NCBI GenBank assembly: GCA_020432165.1
Contig: JAGQGU010000004.1
Location: forward strand, 62,001-126,000
DNA from: Thermomicrobiales bacterium
Lineage (GTDB): Bacteria > Chloroflexota > Chloroflexia > Thermomicrobiales > UBA6265
Length of the DNA: 64,000 bases
Reading direction: 5' to 3'
This document shows, piece by piece, positions 1 to 8,730 of this stretch. The position numbers were made by a program, and so were the translations under genes. Below the pieces are notes generated by a model that was not told where the DNA came from, made no database searches, and saw nothing but the letters and a program-made list of their open reading frames with translations. Position 1 is the first letter of the stretch. Every line of letters begins with the position of its first letter.

Positions 1-434
1 CCATTGTTGAAGATCCCACCAACGCGGATACATCGTTCCGCCGAAACGATGTTCGATTACGACTACTGCCACTGCTCGAGGAGATCGCACCGGGGTCGAC
101 CGGTGCGATCGCGCGATCGGCCGAGGTGGTGCAGCGTGATCGACGGATTCTGCATGATGCCATAGATGCCGCGTATCGGAGATGTCTTGGCGATGATGGC
201 ATCGTTCGTGATGCGCTCATGGACGAGACCCCTCAGATGCAGCCCGCGGTGGTGAGAAAATGGCTGATGGAAAGCGGGTTGGCTAACAATCTCTCTCAAG
301 ATCGGGTGGATGCGGTTGTGTCGTTGGTACGTCGTGGTCGTGGAAATGCGAAGATTGAACCAGGCGGGGGAGTAGTTGTGGTGCTCAGAGCCGGACTGCT
401 TCGGATTGAGATGTCGAATGGAAGCAAGGGGTAA
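1..434 (+). CDS. tilS: tRNA(Ile)-lysidine synthase, C-terminal part (cut by window edge)
   Basis: The reading frame is open from base 3 to the TAA at 432-434 and continues upstream of the window. TilS converts the wobble C34 of tRNA-Ile(CAU) to lysidine so that it reads AUA. The first visible residues contain the family pattern EDPTN followed by FRRNDVR and LLPLLEE, typical of the region after the N-type PP-loop ATPase domain. The rest is the poorly conserved C-terminal domain. The ATP-binding SGGxDS loop lies outside the window. The stop is followed after 3 bases by hpt; tilS-hpt is a common bacterial pair. Identification rests on the motif and this neighbour. Confidence 0.85.
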   Translation, partial: IVEDPTNADTSFRRNDVRLRLLPLLEEIAPGSTGAIARSAEVVQRDRRILHDAIDAAYRRCLGDDGIVRDALMDETPQMQPAVVRKWLMESGLANNLSQDRVDAVVSLVRRGRGNAKIEPGGGVVVVLRAGLLRIEMSNGSKG

Positions 435-437
435 CGG

Positions 438-1013
438 ATGGATAAGTCGCAGGGTGTGAGCCGAGTCCTTATCAGCGAGGAACAAATCGAGGCCGAGATT
501 GCCAGCATGGCCGCAGAACTCGATGCGGAGTATCAGGACGAGACACCGCTTGTGATCTGCGTGCTACGTGGTGCGGTGCCGTTCATGGCTGATCTGGTCA
601 AGGCGATGTCGGTACCGGTCGAGATGGATTTCATGGCCATCTCGAGTTATGGGAACTCCACCAAGAGTTCCGGCGTCGTGCGTATCCTCAAGGATTTGGA
701 TGAGGAGATCGAGAATCGCCGCCTGATCGTTGTCGAGGATATCGTCGATAGCGGTCTCACCCTGCAGTACCTGCTTGGGCATCTGGGTAGGCGCGGTCCG
801 AAGGATATCCGCGTAGTGGCGATGGTTAAGAAGGAGAAGCCAGACGCTATCGCGGTGCAGGTCGATCGCATCGGCTTTGTGGTACCGGACGAGTTTGTGG
901 TCGGCTACGGCCTCGACTATCGCGGCCAGTATCGCAATCTGCCGTATATCGGTGTGCTCGATCCCAGTGTTTATGCCGATGTGGATGATCCGGTCGACGA
1001 AACGGAGTACTAA
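438..1013 (+). CDS. hpt: Hypoxanthine phosphoribosyltransferase
   Basis: Purine salvage enzyme of the cytoplasm: it joins hypoxanthine or guanine to PRPP to give IMP or GMP. The 191-residue length is usual. The PRPP-binding motif VVEDIVDSG lies near residues 98-106 with its two acidic residues intact, and the substrate loop with LRGAVPF is at 43-49. The C-terminal GYGLDYRGQYRNLPYIG segment is typical of HPRT. The ATG has an AAGGGG ribosome site formed by the last codons of tilS, so the two are probably co-transcribed and translationally coupled. Nothing unusual is seen. Confidence 0.95.
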   Translation: MDKSQGVSRVLISEEQIEAEIASMAAELDAEYQDETPLVICVLRGAVPFMADLVKAMSVPVEMDFMAISSYGNSTKSSGVVRILKDLDEEIENRRLIVVEDIVDSGLTLQYLLGHLGRRGPKDIRVVAMVKKEKPDAIAVQVDRIGFVVPDEFVVGYGLDYRGQYRNLPYIGVLDPSVYADVDDPVDETEY

Positions 1014-1045
1014 CTCCGACCTCCACGGAATCAGGAGTCGGCCGT

Positions 1046-3742
1046 ATGAGAGAGACCCTAATCACGTCATATAAGTTCATGGTTCCAGGGAGGGAGCCGA
1101 GAATCCTCGCGCGCCCACGGTTGGCTCATCTTCTCGATAGCTTTAGCCCATTGCCCTGGACCACGGTGATAGCACCGAACGGTTATGGCAAAACCACCGT
1201 GGTTGCAGATTGGGCGCGTGAACGCTCACATCTGGTTTGGTATACGCTCGATGCCTCTGATGACGATCCCGATATCTTTCGGCGACGATTGACCCGGGCA
1301 CTTCATCCGGTGAGTCCTTCGCTTGGAGGTGCGCTGACTTCTACCCCTCTTGAGATCGTTCTTGATGTGCTGGGTGACTATGAGCGGGATATCACCATCG
1401 TCCTTGATGATGCCCACACCGCTAGTCGCAGTGAGGTGTGGGAAATCATCCAGTCGTTAGTCACGGCGGGGTCTCCCTGGGTCCATGTGGTGATTGTGGG
1501 GCAAACATCGCCTCGTCTTGATCTCGACTCGGCCAGGCTTCGCGGTCAACTTGGGGAAATTAGTATCGCCGATCTGGTGATGCATGAGGACGAAGCCCGG
1601 ACATTTCTGCGTCGTGGGGGTGACGGAGGCCTTGAACCCGATGAGGTGGAATCCATCGTCGCCACAGCGGACGGATGGATTGCCGGGCTCAAGATGGCGT
1701 TGCTTGGTCACCAGGGCAGACCGGGAGCGGGTGAGTGGATCGCCTGGGACTGGGGTCGTCCCTTTGTCGCTTCGTTCGAGCGGTTGGCTGAACAGTGGCC
1801 GGCATCCTTCCTGCACTTCATGGTGAGCACAGCACTGCCTTCGCGTGTTTGCGGAGATCTGATTGCCACCTTCGATCTGCCGTGGCTGGAAGGGAAGGAT
1901 CCCGATCTGGTTCTCCGGGATATCGGTGATGCAGGCCTTTTTCTGGTACCCATGGGTTCGCACGCTCACTGGTATCGATTCCAGGCGCTTTTCCGCGACG
2001 AACTGATTCAGAGAGCGTCGCGACTGCTCTCTGACGCGCAAGTTCAGGAGATATACATCCGGACTGCGCACTGGCATTCGCAGAACGGTGACATCGCTGA
2101 GGCTATTCATCATCTGTTATTGGCTGGTTGCCTGCATGAGGCCAGCGAACTGGTTCGCAGTGTTGGCCCCACAGCTCTCGCCCTGGATCAGTGGAGAGAT
2201 GTGGCGCAATGGCTTCAACAACTCGGTGCGAAGACCGTAGATGGGGATATCGATCTCCTCATTTGTCGCGCCTGGGTAGCTCAAATTGAGGGAAAGCATG
2301 AGATAGTGCGGAGCGCTATCGATAAGGCTCGTGCCAGTATCCAGCTCTCTCAGCTCAAGGATGATATCCCGCGGGTCGCACGCATCGAAAGCGAACTTGA
2401 CCTGATTGAAACGATGACATCGTTCCCTCATCTCTCTGGCGATATGCGAGCCAAAGCCTATGAGCGTGCTTTCACCGAGTTGCGCAACACAGGTTCTCTC
2501 GGTGAAATGCTCGCCACACAGTACTACCTCATGCATGTTGGGCAGGATAACCCTGAGGAGGCGAGACGACTTGCCGACAGCATCATCATTGCCAACGCCG
2601 ATAACGATGACAAGAGCGCCCAGATTCGGGTGCTGTGGGCTCGGATTGGGCAACTCTACGCCTACGGTTCCATCGGGGAGATGCATCAACTCCTGGATAT
2701 GAGTCAGGCCATTCTCACGCTGTCACAAGCGCTCGGTGCTGGGCGGCAGGTGGCGCATGGACACTTTTTGGTAGCCTCGGCGCTTTACGAGTTGGATCGT
2801 CTCGCAGAAGCGGAGGAGCATTTCAGGATCGCGTGGCAGATGCCGGAGGCCGGTATTCGGGTGTGGGTAGGAGCGGGATCAAGGCTCGCAAAAACACTCG
2901 ATGCCATGCAGCGCTTTGACGAGGCTGATGCACTCCTTCAGACGTGCCTGGATCGGTTGCTGGAGCGGCAGGCGACGGAATTCATTCGCTTCGTGCGCGT
3001 GATGGAAACGCGAATGCTATTCGGTCGCAACCAATCCTTCAAATCCTCCCAACTCGTGTGGGCGTTGGAGGAGATAGACCCTCAGTACGCGGCCACCGAG
3101 ATTGAGAACCCGATGTTTGCACGGGCTCTTGTACTCGCCGAGAGCGATTTGCCGGAGCATGCAGCAATTGCCGATCGGACGCTGGACGCACTGTTGGCCC
3201 ACCCAGATTGGCTGCACTGGCTGGGGAGTCGCATCCAGGTGAAGGTGCTCGAGGCGTATCGCTACTACCGACACCAGAACTACATCGAGGCATCTCGTCT
3301 GCTTGCTGAGGCGGTGGGGACAGCTGAGCGGGTAGGGTACCGACGGGTGCTGTGTGACCTTGGTGCGGGGATCGAAGCAATGCTGTTCTGGTTTCATGAC
3401 CAACATCGACATTGGCCCTATCTTGCAGATTTGGTCCAGCGTCTTCAGGCGAACCGTGTTGGTTTGGAACGTACTCAGCACCCTTCGCCAAAACCAAAGC
3501 CGTCAGTCAACGAGAGTGCCATTATCGCCAGTCTCTCCCGGCGGGAACGAGATGTGCTCGAAGGCCTTTGTAGACGCTATACGGATAAGGAGATCGCCGA
3601 ACTCCTCTCCATCTCGACAACAACGGTTAAGAGCCACACCCGTAGCATTTATCGCAAACTTGATGTGAATAATCGTCGCCAGGTGATCGCCAAGGTTGGG
3701 AGATATGATCTTCCTCCGATCAATCCATCTTCTCCGGATTAG
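1046..3742 (+). CDS. MalT-like large LuxR-family transcriptional regulator
   Basis: An 898-residue STAND-type ATPase regulator. Residues about 20-270 form an NTPase domain with Walker A APNGYGKTT at 43-51 and the acidic Walker B stretch ITIVLDDAH near 115-125. The middle, about 330-800, is helical and TPR-like, as in the MalT sensor region. The C-terminal LuxR helix-turn-helix begins with LSRRERDVLEGL and has SISTTTVKSHTRSIYRKL. MalT relatives bind an inducer and ATP, oligomerise and activate promoters. A GGAGT ribosome site precedes the ATG, 32 bases after hpt. Its target is unknown; a maltodextrin operon lies 48 kb away in this window, but no direct link is visible. Confidence 0.88.
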   Translation: MRETLITSYKFMVPGREPRILARPRLAHLLDSFSPLPWTTVIAPNGYGKTTVVADWARERSHLVWYTLDASDDDPDIFRRRLTRALHPVSPSLGGALTSTPLEIVLDVLGDYERDITIVLDDAHTASRSEVWEIIQSLVTAGSPWVHVVIVGQTSPRLDLDSARLRGQLGEISIADLVMHEDEARTFLRRGGDGGLEPDEVESIVATADGWIAGLKMALLGHQGRPGAGEWIAWDWGRPFVASFERLAEQWPASFLHFMVSTALPSRVCGDLIATFDLPWLEGKDPDLVLRDIGDAGLFLVPMGSHAHWYRFQALFRDELIQRASRLLSDAQVQEIYIRTAHWHSQNGDIAEAIHHLLLAGCLHEASELVRSVGPTALALDQWRDVAQWLQQLGAKTVDGDIDLLICRAWVAQIEGKHEIVRSAIDKARASIQLSQLKDDIPRVARIESELDLIETMTSFPHLSGDMRAKAYERAFTELRNTGSLGEMLATQYYLMHVGQDNPEEARRLADSIIIANADNDDKSAQIRVLWARIGQLYAYGSIGEMHQLLDMSQAILTLSQALGAGRQVAHGHFLVASALYELDRLAEAEEHFRIAWQMPEAGIRVWVGAGSRLAKTLDAMQRFDEADALLQTCLDRLLERQATEFIRFVRVMETRMLFGRNQSFKSSQLVWALEEIDPQYAATEIENPMFARALVLAESDLPEHAAIADRTLDALLAHPDWLHWLGSRIQVKVLEAYRYYRHQNYIEASRLLAEAVGTAERVGYRRVLCDLGAGIEAMLFWFHDQHRHWPYLADLVQRLQANRVGLERTQHPSPKPKPSVNESAIIASLSRRERDVLEGLCRRYTDKEIAELLSISTTTVKSHTRSIYRKLDVNNRRQVIAKVGRYDLPPINPSSPD

Positions 3743-3986
3743 TCCAGCTCTGACAAGCTAACTCCTCCATAATTCATCCGAATGTGGGTATGCCCCAGGT
3801 TCTGGTTCCTTCCAGACTATGGGATAGTTGCGATTCCCCGGAATCTGGTGTCCCGACGAAAAGTAGAGCCTTGCGGGAATCACGATGCTACATCGTTTTT
3901 GGTCCGCCATACACATTTCCTCGGATCGTTGGGTTGATGCAAGGTTTGGCCTGCTCGGCCGGATCCATGTACTACGGAAACTATCC

Positions 3987-4658
3987 ATGTTGGCGCTTAT
4001 TGGTGAGTTGCTTCCGCTCGCTGCTGCCATTGCTATCAGCCCATTGCCGATAATCGCGGCGATTCTCATGATCCTGTCGCCGCGGGCGAATGTGGTTGGC
4101 TCTGCCTTCCTCATTGGCTGGATCGCCGGTCTGGTTATCGCCACAGTGGTCTTCGCATTCCTGGGCACCGCTGCGAGCGATAGCGACCCGAATGCATCGA
4201 AGCCCGTCACCGGCACCATCATGCTGGTGTTGGGACTGGCTCTGATGTGGTTAGGCTGGCGGCAATGGCAGGCTCGTCCCAAGCCCGGGGAGACGGCGAA
4301 GCGCCCCGGGTGGATGGGGACTATAGACCAGATGAGTTTCACCTCGGCATTGGGGTTGGGGGCGTTTCTCTCTGGTCTGAACCTGAAGAACATGATGTAT
4401 GAGGCATCGGCCGGTGCGCTTATCGGCAAGGCCGATCTGGCTCTCCTGGAGACCGCTGTGGTGTTGCTTGTCTTCGTCGTGTTTGCGAGCCTGACGGTAG
4501 GAGGCCCGATCATTGCCTATAGCGTTGCTCCCGAGCGTTTTGCCGCGCCACTGGAATCCGCTCGTGTCTGGTTGGAGCAAAACAATGCCACGATCATGAC
4601 CGTGGTACTGACGCTGGTCGGTCTCAGTGTTGTTGGTAAGGGGCTCGGTAGTTTCTAG
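3987..4658 (+). CDS. GAP-family (Sap/DUF2910-like) integral membrane protein
   Basis: A 223-residue membrane protein with about six hydrophobic segments. The start at 3987 was chosen because the frame upstream is polar and the first transmembrane helix begins at once after this methionine. The pattern SPLPIIAAILMILSP near the N-terminus and the broken helix layout resemble the GAP family (Sap, sulfolipid-addressing protein in mycobacteria), which is thought to move small molecules or lipids across the membrane. The substrate here is unknown. The gene stands alone, 244 bases after the LuxR regulator; that upstream gap shows no clear feature. The family call is moderate; the membrane nature is clear. 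Confidence 0.7.
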   Translation: MLALIGELLPLAAAIAISPLPIIAAILMILSPRANVVGSAFLIGWIAGLVIATVVFAFLGTAASDSDPNASKPVTGTIMLVLGLALMWLGWRQWQARPKPGETAKRPGWMGTIDQMSFTSALGLGAFLSGLNLKNMMYEASAGALIGKADLALLETAVVLLVFVVFASLTVGGPIIAYSVAPERFAAPLESARVWLEQNNATIMTVVLTLVGLSVVGKGLGSF

Positions 4659-4801
4659 CGGGAGACTCGAGAAAATCACTATCACGAGAGTTGCCCTGTT
4701 CCCGACACTAGCAGCAGAAGTGATGCTTCCCGCAACCGAATATCGTTGATCCACGTTGATCTTGTAGCGTTCATGCCATGATTTGACGCAAGGAGGAGAC
4801 G

Positions 4802-6058
4802 ATGTTCAACCCACACGCCACCCGGAGAACGATTCTGAAATCAGCGATTGCCGGAGTGGCTATCGCCAGTGCCAGCAATGCCGTTGTTCATGCTGATCTA
4901 GCCGCGGCGCGACCATTTCCGCAGCATATTCGCTATACGTCTGGGGCAATCCTCCCGAACCATATCAGTCAGGAGGAGATGGATGCGGCGGTGAAGCGCC
5001 ATTACGATGCGTGGACGACCACCTACGTTCGTACCGATGGCGGAGTTGGCGCCTGGATCGACTATGACGAATCGGGCGCGACCGTCTCCGAGGCGATGGG
5101 TTTCGCGATGGTGCTGGCCGCATACATGGGGGACAAGACCAACTTCGATGCCTTCTACACTTATGTGAGAGCCCATCCAAGTGAAATCGGACCAAACCTT
5201 ATGGCCTGGAAGCAGGAACTCCAGGATGGAATGATGGTTGATGTAGAAGGGGCAGACTCCGCCACCGATGGTGATCTGGATATCGCCTATGGATTGCTGC
5301 TGGCGAATGCACAGTGGGGGTCCGATGGCGAGACGGATTATCTGTCTGGTGCCCTGGCGGTGATGCATGACACGCTGACCTATGTGGTCAATCCAGAGCT
5401 TTCCAGCCTTATGTGTGGCGATTGGTCGGGTGAGGAGAGCGCTCACTACACGCGCTCCTCGGATTTCATGACTGGCCATATGCTCGCCTTTGCCAAGGCA
5501 GATACTGAGAATGCTGCCGGCTGGGAAGCGATTCACGACACCATCACCCAGGCTGTGAACGATGTCTTTGTCAATGAAGGCGAGGGGAGCGGACTTATGC
5601 CTGACTTCCTCGAGCATACCGGCGAGCGCTGGCGACCGGTACCTGGCGAGTGGCTGGAGACCGAGCACGATGGCGATCTCTACTGGAACGCCTGCCGTAC
5701 TTCCTGGCGCACGGCCATGAGCTGGTTGACTGACGGCCGTGGGGACGTGCTCGGATCTCAGCAGGCCCTCTGTGCATGGATTCAGGACGCAACCGATGGC
5801 GATCCCCGGAACATCATGTCCGGCTACACGATTGTTACCGGCGAGCTTGGTCAGCCGATTGAGGATTACTCGGATCTCGCCTTTGTCGCACCGTTTGCTG
5901 TCAATGCCATGACTGGTGGTGAGAGTGCCCAGGAGTGGCTCAATACGCTATGGGACTCCATTACAGGCAAAGATTTCGAGGAAGTTTACTGGTACTTCGG
6001 CGATGCGATTCGTATGCACGTATTGCTAACGATTTCCGGGAACTGGTGGATACCCTAA
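4802..6058 (+). CDS. Secreted glycoside hydrolase family 8 (endo-beta-glucanase type)
   Basis: A 418-residue exported enzyme. The N-terminus TRRTILKSAIAGVAIASA is a twin-arginine-like signal. GH8 enzymes cut beta-1,4 glucans, chitosan or xylan with inversion. The family signature TVSEAMGFAMVLAAYMGD carries the likely acid catalyst E97, and ATDGDLDIAYGLLLANAQWG carries the conserved Asp cluster at D156-D160. The segment YWNACRTSWR matches the conserved region expected around the base Asp in many members, although here an Asn-Ala-Cys replaces the usual Asp-Ala-Ser, so the base is uncertain. A strong AAGGAGGAG site precedes the ATG. No cellulose-synthesis genes are nearby, so a degradative or scavenging role is likely. 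Confidence 0.85.
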   Translation: MFNPHATRRTILKSAIAGVAIASASNAVVHADLAAARPFPQHIRYTSGAILPNHISQEEMDAAVKRHYDAWTTTYVRTDGGVGAWIDYDESGATVSEAMGFAMVLAAYMGDKTNFDAFYTYVRAHPSEIGPNLMAWKQELQDGMMVDVEGADSATDGDLDIAYGLLLANAQWGSDGETDYLSGALAVMHDTLTYVVNPELSSLMCGDWSGEESAHYTRSSDFMTGHMLAFAKADTENAAGWEAIHDTITQAVNDVFVNEGEGSGLMPDFLEHTGERWRPVPGEWLETEHDGDLYWNACRTSWRTAMSWLTDGRGDVLGSQQALCAWIQDATDGDPRNIMSGYTIVTGELGQPIEDYSDLAFVAPFAVNAMTGGESAQEWLNTLWDSITGKDFEEVYWYFGDAIRMHVLLTISGNWWIP

Positions 6059-6069
6059 CCGAAAACGCG

Positions 6070-6096
6070 ACAACCGGCCCGAGTAAGGCCGGTTGT
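6070..6096. terminator. Bidirectional hairpin terminator between GH8 gene and tRNA-Ala
   Basis: A 10-bp perfect stem (6070-6079 with 6087-6096) and a 7-base loop lie 12 bases after the GH8 stop. Both strands run into short T-rich tracts, so the hairpin can end the GH8 transcript and the opposite tRNA-Ala transcript. Confidence 0.75.
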
Positions 6097-6106
6097 TTGT
6101 GCCATG

Positions 6107-6182
<76 letters not shown>

Positions 6183-6195
6183 GCAAGGCATGGTG

Positions 6196-6225
6196 AGTAT
6201 ATGTGAAACGGCCTACTACCGTCAA
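6196..6225 (-). promoter_or_regulatory. Sigma-70-type promoter for tRNA-Ala
   Basis: On the minus strand TTGACG (6225-6220) and TATACT (6201-6196) are separated by 18 bases, ending 13 bases before the tRNA. Other tRNA genes in this window have the same promoter form, which supports the call. Confidence 0.75.
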
Positions 6226-6246
6226 TCGGCACGGGCCGTTTCGGGG

Positions 6247-7251
6247 CTACATTACTTTGGTCGAGGCATTGATCGCATCGGTAACATTGCTGAGGGCGGC
6301 GGTGAGTCCCTGATAGCTTTGGATAAAATCCTGATTCCAGTCGAAAATCTGTCCGGCAGCTACTGCCGGGTGCAACTTCCAGCCGGGCATGGCCTTGATC
6401 TCTTCGTCGGTTAGGCGACCATCGTGGGTAGAAACGAATATGATGTCGGCAGGATAATTGCCCGCCACCTCATTGCTGATTTCGTGGAAGTAGATGCCCT
6501 GCTCGACATCTGGAGTAACGATGGTTAATCCCAGGTTGGTGAACATGTTGAGATCACCCCAGTCCGGTGGATTCACAATGTAGGTTTCATCCAATGCGAG
6601 ATAGACGAAGAGGGCTACCAGGTCGGTCTTGGCCACCGTTTCGGTGAACTCTGCGAGCGCCTTCTCATAGTCGGCTTTGGCCTGAATCATCTCTTCCGAG
6701 TCCAGTTCGGCACCAAGTGCACCAGCTAACTCAGCGAATCGCAACAGATTGACATCTGCCCGACCAGTGCCCGAAAGGGCGATGATGGGTGCGATTTTCA
6801 GGGTCGGCTCGACGAGCTCGGGCTCGATACTCCAGTACTCGCCGGGAACCTCCGGTGCCCAGGTAAGCGTCAGAATCAGGTCAGGTCCGATATTGACCGC
6901 AGGCTCCAGCTGGAATGGTTCGTTGACATTGCCTACCCGAGGGATATCGGTGCCGTCCACATTCCCACCGGCCGGGCCAAGCGAGCCATCTGCATTGATG
7001 CTCCATCCGAAGAGTCCGTCTGGCTTGATACCAAAGTCCCAGAGTGGAGCGGCAACATTGAGATCCATGAGGATGACTTCGGGAGGAGTATCAAGTGTTA
7101 CCGTAATTCCCTTGTCATCGGTAAAACTCCATTCCCCCTCGGTGTTCTGGGCAGAGCCCAGCTGCGACATGAGGGCAGCGGCACCCGTAGCGCCGATGAC
7201 GAACGTACGGCGGGCGAAGGTGTGGTCGGTAGTGTCCCTGAACAGATCCAT
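6247..7251 (-). CDS. Tat-exported siderophore-type ABC substrate-binding protein (paralogue 1)
   Basis: Predicted extracellular binding protein of the FecB/FhuD/BtuF class (334 residues). The start at 7251 was chosen because GAGGAGAAAG lies just upstream; an earlier in-frame ATG at 7278 lacks a site. The N-terminus has a twin-arginine motif RRTFVIG and a hydrophobic stretch ending near LGSAQN. The mature part begins with WSFTDDKGITVTLDTPP, the usual opening strand of this fold, followed by two lobes joined by a long helix. It is a diverged tandem copy of the next gene: both share APLWDFGI, GSLGxAGGN and WNQDFIxSYQG. No permease or ATPase gene is close. The ligand is unknown; iron-siderophore is a family guess. 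Confidence 0.85.
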   Translation of the reverse strand: MDLFRDTTDHTFARRTFVIGATGAAALMSQLGSAQNTEGEWSFTDDKGITVTLDTPPEVILMDLNVAAPLWDFGIKPDGLFGWSINADGSLGPAGGNVDGTDIPRVGNVNEPFQLEPAVNIGPDLILTLTWAPEVPGEYWSIEPELVEPTLKIAPIIALSGTGRADVNLLRFAELAGALGAELDSEEMIQAKADYEKALAEFTETVAKTDLVALFVYLALDETYIVNPPDWGDLNMFTNLGLTIVTPDVEQGIYFHEISNEVAGNYPADIIFVSTHDGRLTDEEIKAMPGWKLHPAVAAGQIFDWNQDFIQSYQGLTAALSNVTDAINASTKVM

Positions 7252-7318
7252 GACTCTTTCTCCTCTTCGATAGACCATCTCCGATTACTGGATCGAAACG
7301 ATCGCAATTCATTCCAAC

Positions 7319-8338
7319 TCAGGAGACTTTGGTAGATGTGGTGAGCGCGTCGGTAACGACATCGAATGCTGCTTTCATACCCTGATAGCTCAGGATGAAG
7401 TCCTGATTCCACGGGAAGATCTGACCCGCGACGGCTGCAGGATGCTCCTTCCAGCCTGGTGTGGTCAGCAACTCATCCCCGGCAATGGAGCCCGATCGTG
7501 TGGAGGTGAAGAGCATATCAACATCATAGGTGAGGGCGAGTTCGTTGCTGATGGTGAGCCAGTAGAGGCCACGATCGATCTCTGGATCGTAGGTGTTGAC
7601 ACCAAATGCCTGATACATGGAGATATCGGCCCAATCCGGCGGAGCCGCGATGTAGGATTCCGAATCGCCGATGTAGAGGAAGAGTGCCTTCAGGTCGGGT
7701 GCAGCTTCTGCTGCCGCCTTCAGCGCTGCTTCTGATTCTTCATACGCTGCCTTCGCGGCCACCAACTCTTCGGATTCGAGATCGGCGCCAAGCAAGCCCG
7801 CAAGCTCGATGACCTTGACGATATTCTCATCAGCACGCCCATAGACCGGGATGCTGACGATAGGAGCGATAGCCTTAACCTGATCGACGAGACCAGCTTC
7901 GGCATCGATGCTCCAGTATTCGGTCAGATCATCAGGAGTAAAGGCGAGGGTGACGATCAGATCCGGTTCGAGTGCGATCAACTCTTCCATCTTGATGGGT
8001 TCGTTGACATCGCCGGCGGTGGGAATCCCTTCGGGATCAATATTGCCGCCAGCATCTCCGAGCGAGCCATCCGCCTGCACGTTCCAGCCGAAGAGTCCAG
8101 CTGGTCTGATGCCGAAGTCCCAAAGCGGAGCCGCGGCATTCACATCCATAACGACTCGCTGCGGCGGAGCTTCCAACGACACGGTGATGCCTTTGGCGTC
8201 GGTGAAACTCCATATACCGGCCGGAGATGCCTCCGGAGAGGACTCCTGCGCCGTTGTGAATCGCGACATCAAGGCAGCGCTGGCGGCAGCGCCAAGGACG
8301 AATGAACGACGTGGCAGTGTACGTGATGAGATGGTCAT
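7319..8338 (-). CDS. Tat-exported siderophore-type ABC substrate-binding protein (paralogue 2)
   Basis: A 339-residue binding protein, paralogous to the downstream gene at 6247-7251 and separated from it by 67 bases. The signal has PRRSFVLGAAASAALMS, a Tat motif, with cleavage likely near TTAQES; the mature start is rich in Ser, Pro and Glu. The periplasmic-binding fold of the TroA/FecB type is indicated by WSFTDAKGITVSLEAPPQRV and by LIALEPDLIVTL. The pair probably arose by tandem duplication and may bind different chelates or be carried by the same importer. No transporter partner is present here, so it must use a permease and ATPase from elsewhere. The ligand is unknown. Confidence 0.85.
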   Translation of the reverse strand: MTISSRTLPRRSFVLGAAASAALMSRFTTAQESSPEASPAGIWSFTDAKGITVSLEAPPQRVVMDVNAAAPLWDFGIRPAGLFGWNVQADGSLGDAGGNIDPEGIPTAGDVNEPIKMEELIALEPDLIVTLAFTPDDLTEYWSIDAEAGLVDQVKAIAPIVSIPVYGRADENIVKVIELAGLLGADLESEELVAAKAAYEESEAALKAAAEAAPDLKALFLYIGDSESYIAAPPDWADISMYQAFGVNTYDPEIDRGLYWLTISNELALTYDVDMLFTSTRSGSIAGDELLTTPGWKEHPAAVAGQIFPWNQDFILSYQGMKAAFDVVTDALTTSTKVS

Positions 8339-8432
8339 GGATGAACTGACTCCCTGTAAATCGGAATAGGCGTGGAAGCGACGGACGAATATCCTATCGC
8401 TTTAGTCGGATTATGAAGGGGGTTGAAGGAGC

Positions 8433-8462
8433 GTGTCAAACATTCATCCGCGCTGCTATACT
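8433..8462 (+). promoter_or_regulatory. Probable promoter for tRNA-Arg
   Basis: GTGTCA (8433-8438) and TATACT (8457-8462) are spaced by 18 bases and end 17 bases before the tRNA. The -10 box is convincing, the -35 box is weak. Confidence 0.6.
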
Positions 8463-8479
8463 GCCTGCGGTGAAAACCT

Positions 8480-8555
8480 GCCCGCGTAGCTCAACGGATA
8501 GAGCGTCTGTCTTCGGAACAGAAGGTTGGGGGTTCGATTCCCTCCGCGGGTACCA
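8480..8555 (+). tRNA. tRNA-Arg (anticodon TCG), CCA encoded
   Basis: Complete cloverleaf: acceptor GCCCGCG pairs with CGCGGGT, D stem GCTC/GAGC, anticodon stem TCTGT/ACAGA with loop CTTCGGA (anticodon TCG), T-loop TTCGATT. CCA is encoded. It sits between the second and third binding-protein genes. Confidence 0.95.
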
Positions 8556-8730
8556 AGAACGAAACAACACGTTGGATAAACGGCCTCCTCTATCAGGTGG
8601 TCGTTATCTGTTTCTGGAAAATGTATCTCCTTCGGTGTATGGAGCATGCATTATCGTTGAGTAAATCCGATCCGATCAGTATGCTTTCGTATATGGCGGA
8701 CTGCCGACGAATGCGACTGAAGGAAGAACG